This document shows positions 5,404 to 5,477 of a DNA stretch of 5,477 nt, in pieces. Made by a program: the position numbers and the translations under genes. A model generated the notes under the pieces. The model was not told the origin of the DNA, ran no database searches, and saw nothing but the letters and a program-made list of their open reading frames with translations. The first letter of the stretch is position 1, and the number at the start of each line of letters is the position of its first letter. Location of the stretch: NCBI GenBank assembly GCA_944385265.1, contig CALWWO010000111.1, positions 1-5,477 on the forward strand, read 5' to 3'. This DNA is from an uncultured Oscillospiraceae bacterium. GTDB taxonomy: Bacteria > Bacillota_A > Clostridia > Oscillospirales > Oscillospiraceae.

Positions 5404-5477
5404 ATGGGTGAAAACAGAAGAGTGGTTGTAACCGGGCTTGGCGCCGTGACGCCCGTCGGAAACAACGTAAAGGACAC
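5404..5477 (+). CDS. fabF: 3-oxoacyl-ACP synthase II, N-terminal fragment cut by the window edge
   Basis: Only the first 24 codons lie in the window. They read MGENRRVVVTGLGAVTPVG and on, the highly conserved opening of KAS I/II condensing enzymes (RVVVTGLGAVTPVG). FabF condenses acyl chains with malonyl-ACP to extend them by two carbons. The start has the Shine-Dalgarno GGAGA (5392-5396) with a 7-nt spacer, immediately after the fabG stop, leaving a 12-nt gap. The catalytic Cys-His-His residues would lie beyond the edge, so integrity cannot be judged. Position after fabG in a Clostridia-type operon favours FabF over FabB. Confidence 0.9.
   Translation, partial: MGENRRVVVTGLGAVTPVGNNVKD

Overview
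This 5.5-kb window looks like part of a chromosome from a Clostridia-class Firmicute, probably an uncultured gut-type lineage related to Oscillospiraceae. The reasons are the fatty-acid operon order acpP-fabK-fabD-fabG-fabF, the use of FabK as enoyl-ACP reductase, a TRAM-domain RlmD/RlmCD-type rRNA methyltransferase, strong GGAGG-type ribosome-binding sites and moderately high GC. The taxonomic call is inferred from gene content and style, not from a marker gene. All genes are on the + strand.

Region 1 (1-1551) is a short leader followed by rlmD, a 23S rRNA uracil-C5 methyltransferase with an intact 4Fe-4S cysteine set and catalytic residues. It carries an unusual polar tail of about 30 residues. 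Region 2 (1544-2329) is an APH(3')-like antibiotic phosphotransferase. Its start codon lies inside the last codons of rlmD, so the two are probably co-transcribed and translationally coupled. Its first part is markedly AT-richer than rlmD, which suggests separate ancestry.

Region 3 (2330-2613) has no intact gene. It holds a possible 3' gene remnant, a strong stem-loop terminator, a perfect 10-bp palindrome, four GGAA(C/T) units spaced exactly 11 nt apart, a perfect TATAAT -10 box, and an imperfect palindrome that would form a hairpin at the very 5' end of the next transcript. This is the promoter and control region of the fatty-acid operon and the most interesting non-coding stretch here.

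Region 4 (2614-5477) is the type II fatty acid synthesis operon: acpP, fabK, fabD, fabG and the first 24 codons of fabF. The genes are separated by 12 nt or less, or overlap. ACP carries the chain, FabD loads malonate onto it, FabF condenses, FabG reduces the 3-keto group and FabK performs the last reduction. fabZ and the acetyl-CoA carboxylase genes would be expected beyond the right edge. fabH is not present upstream within this window.

I see no wholly novel multi-gene system. The window is mostly core metabolism with one accessory resistance-type gene; the points worth following are the acpP control region and the rlmD/aph junction.
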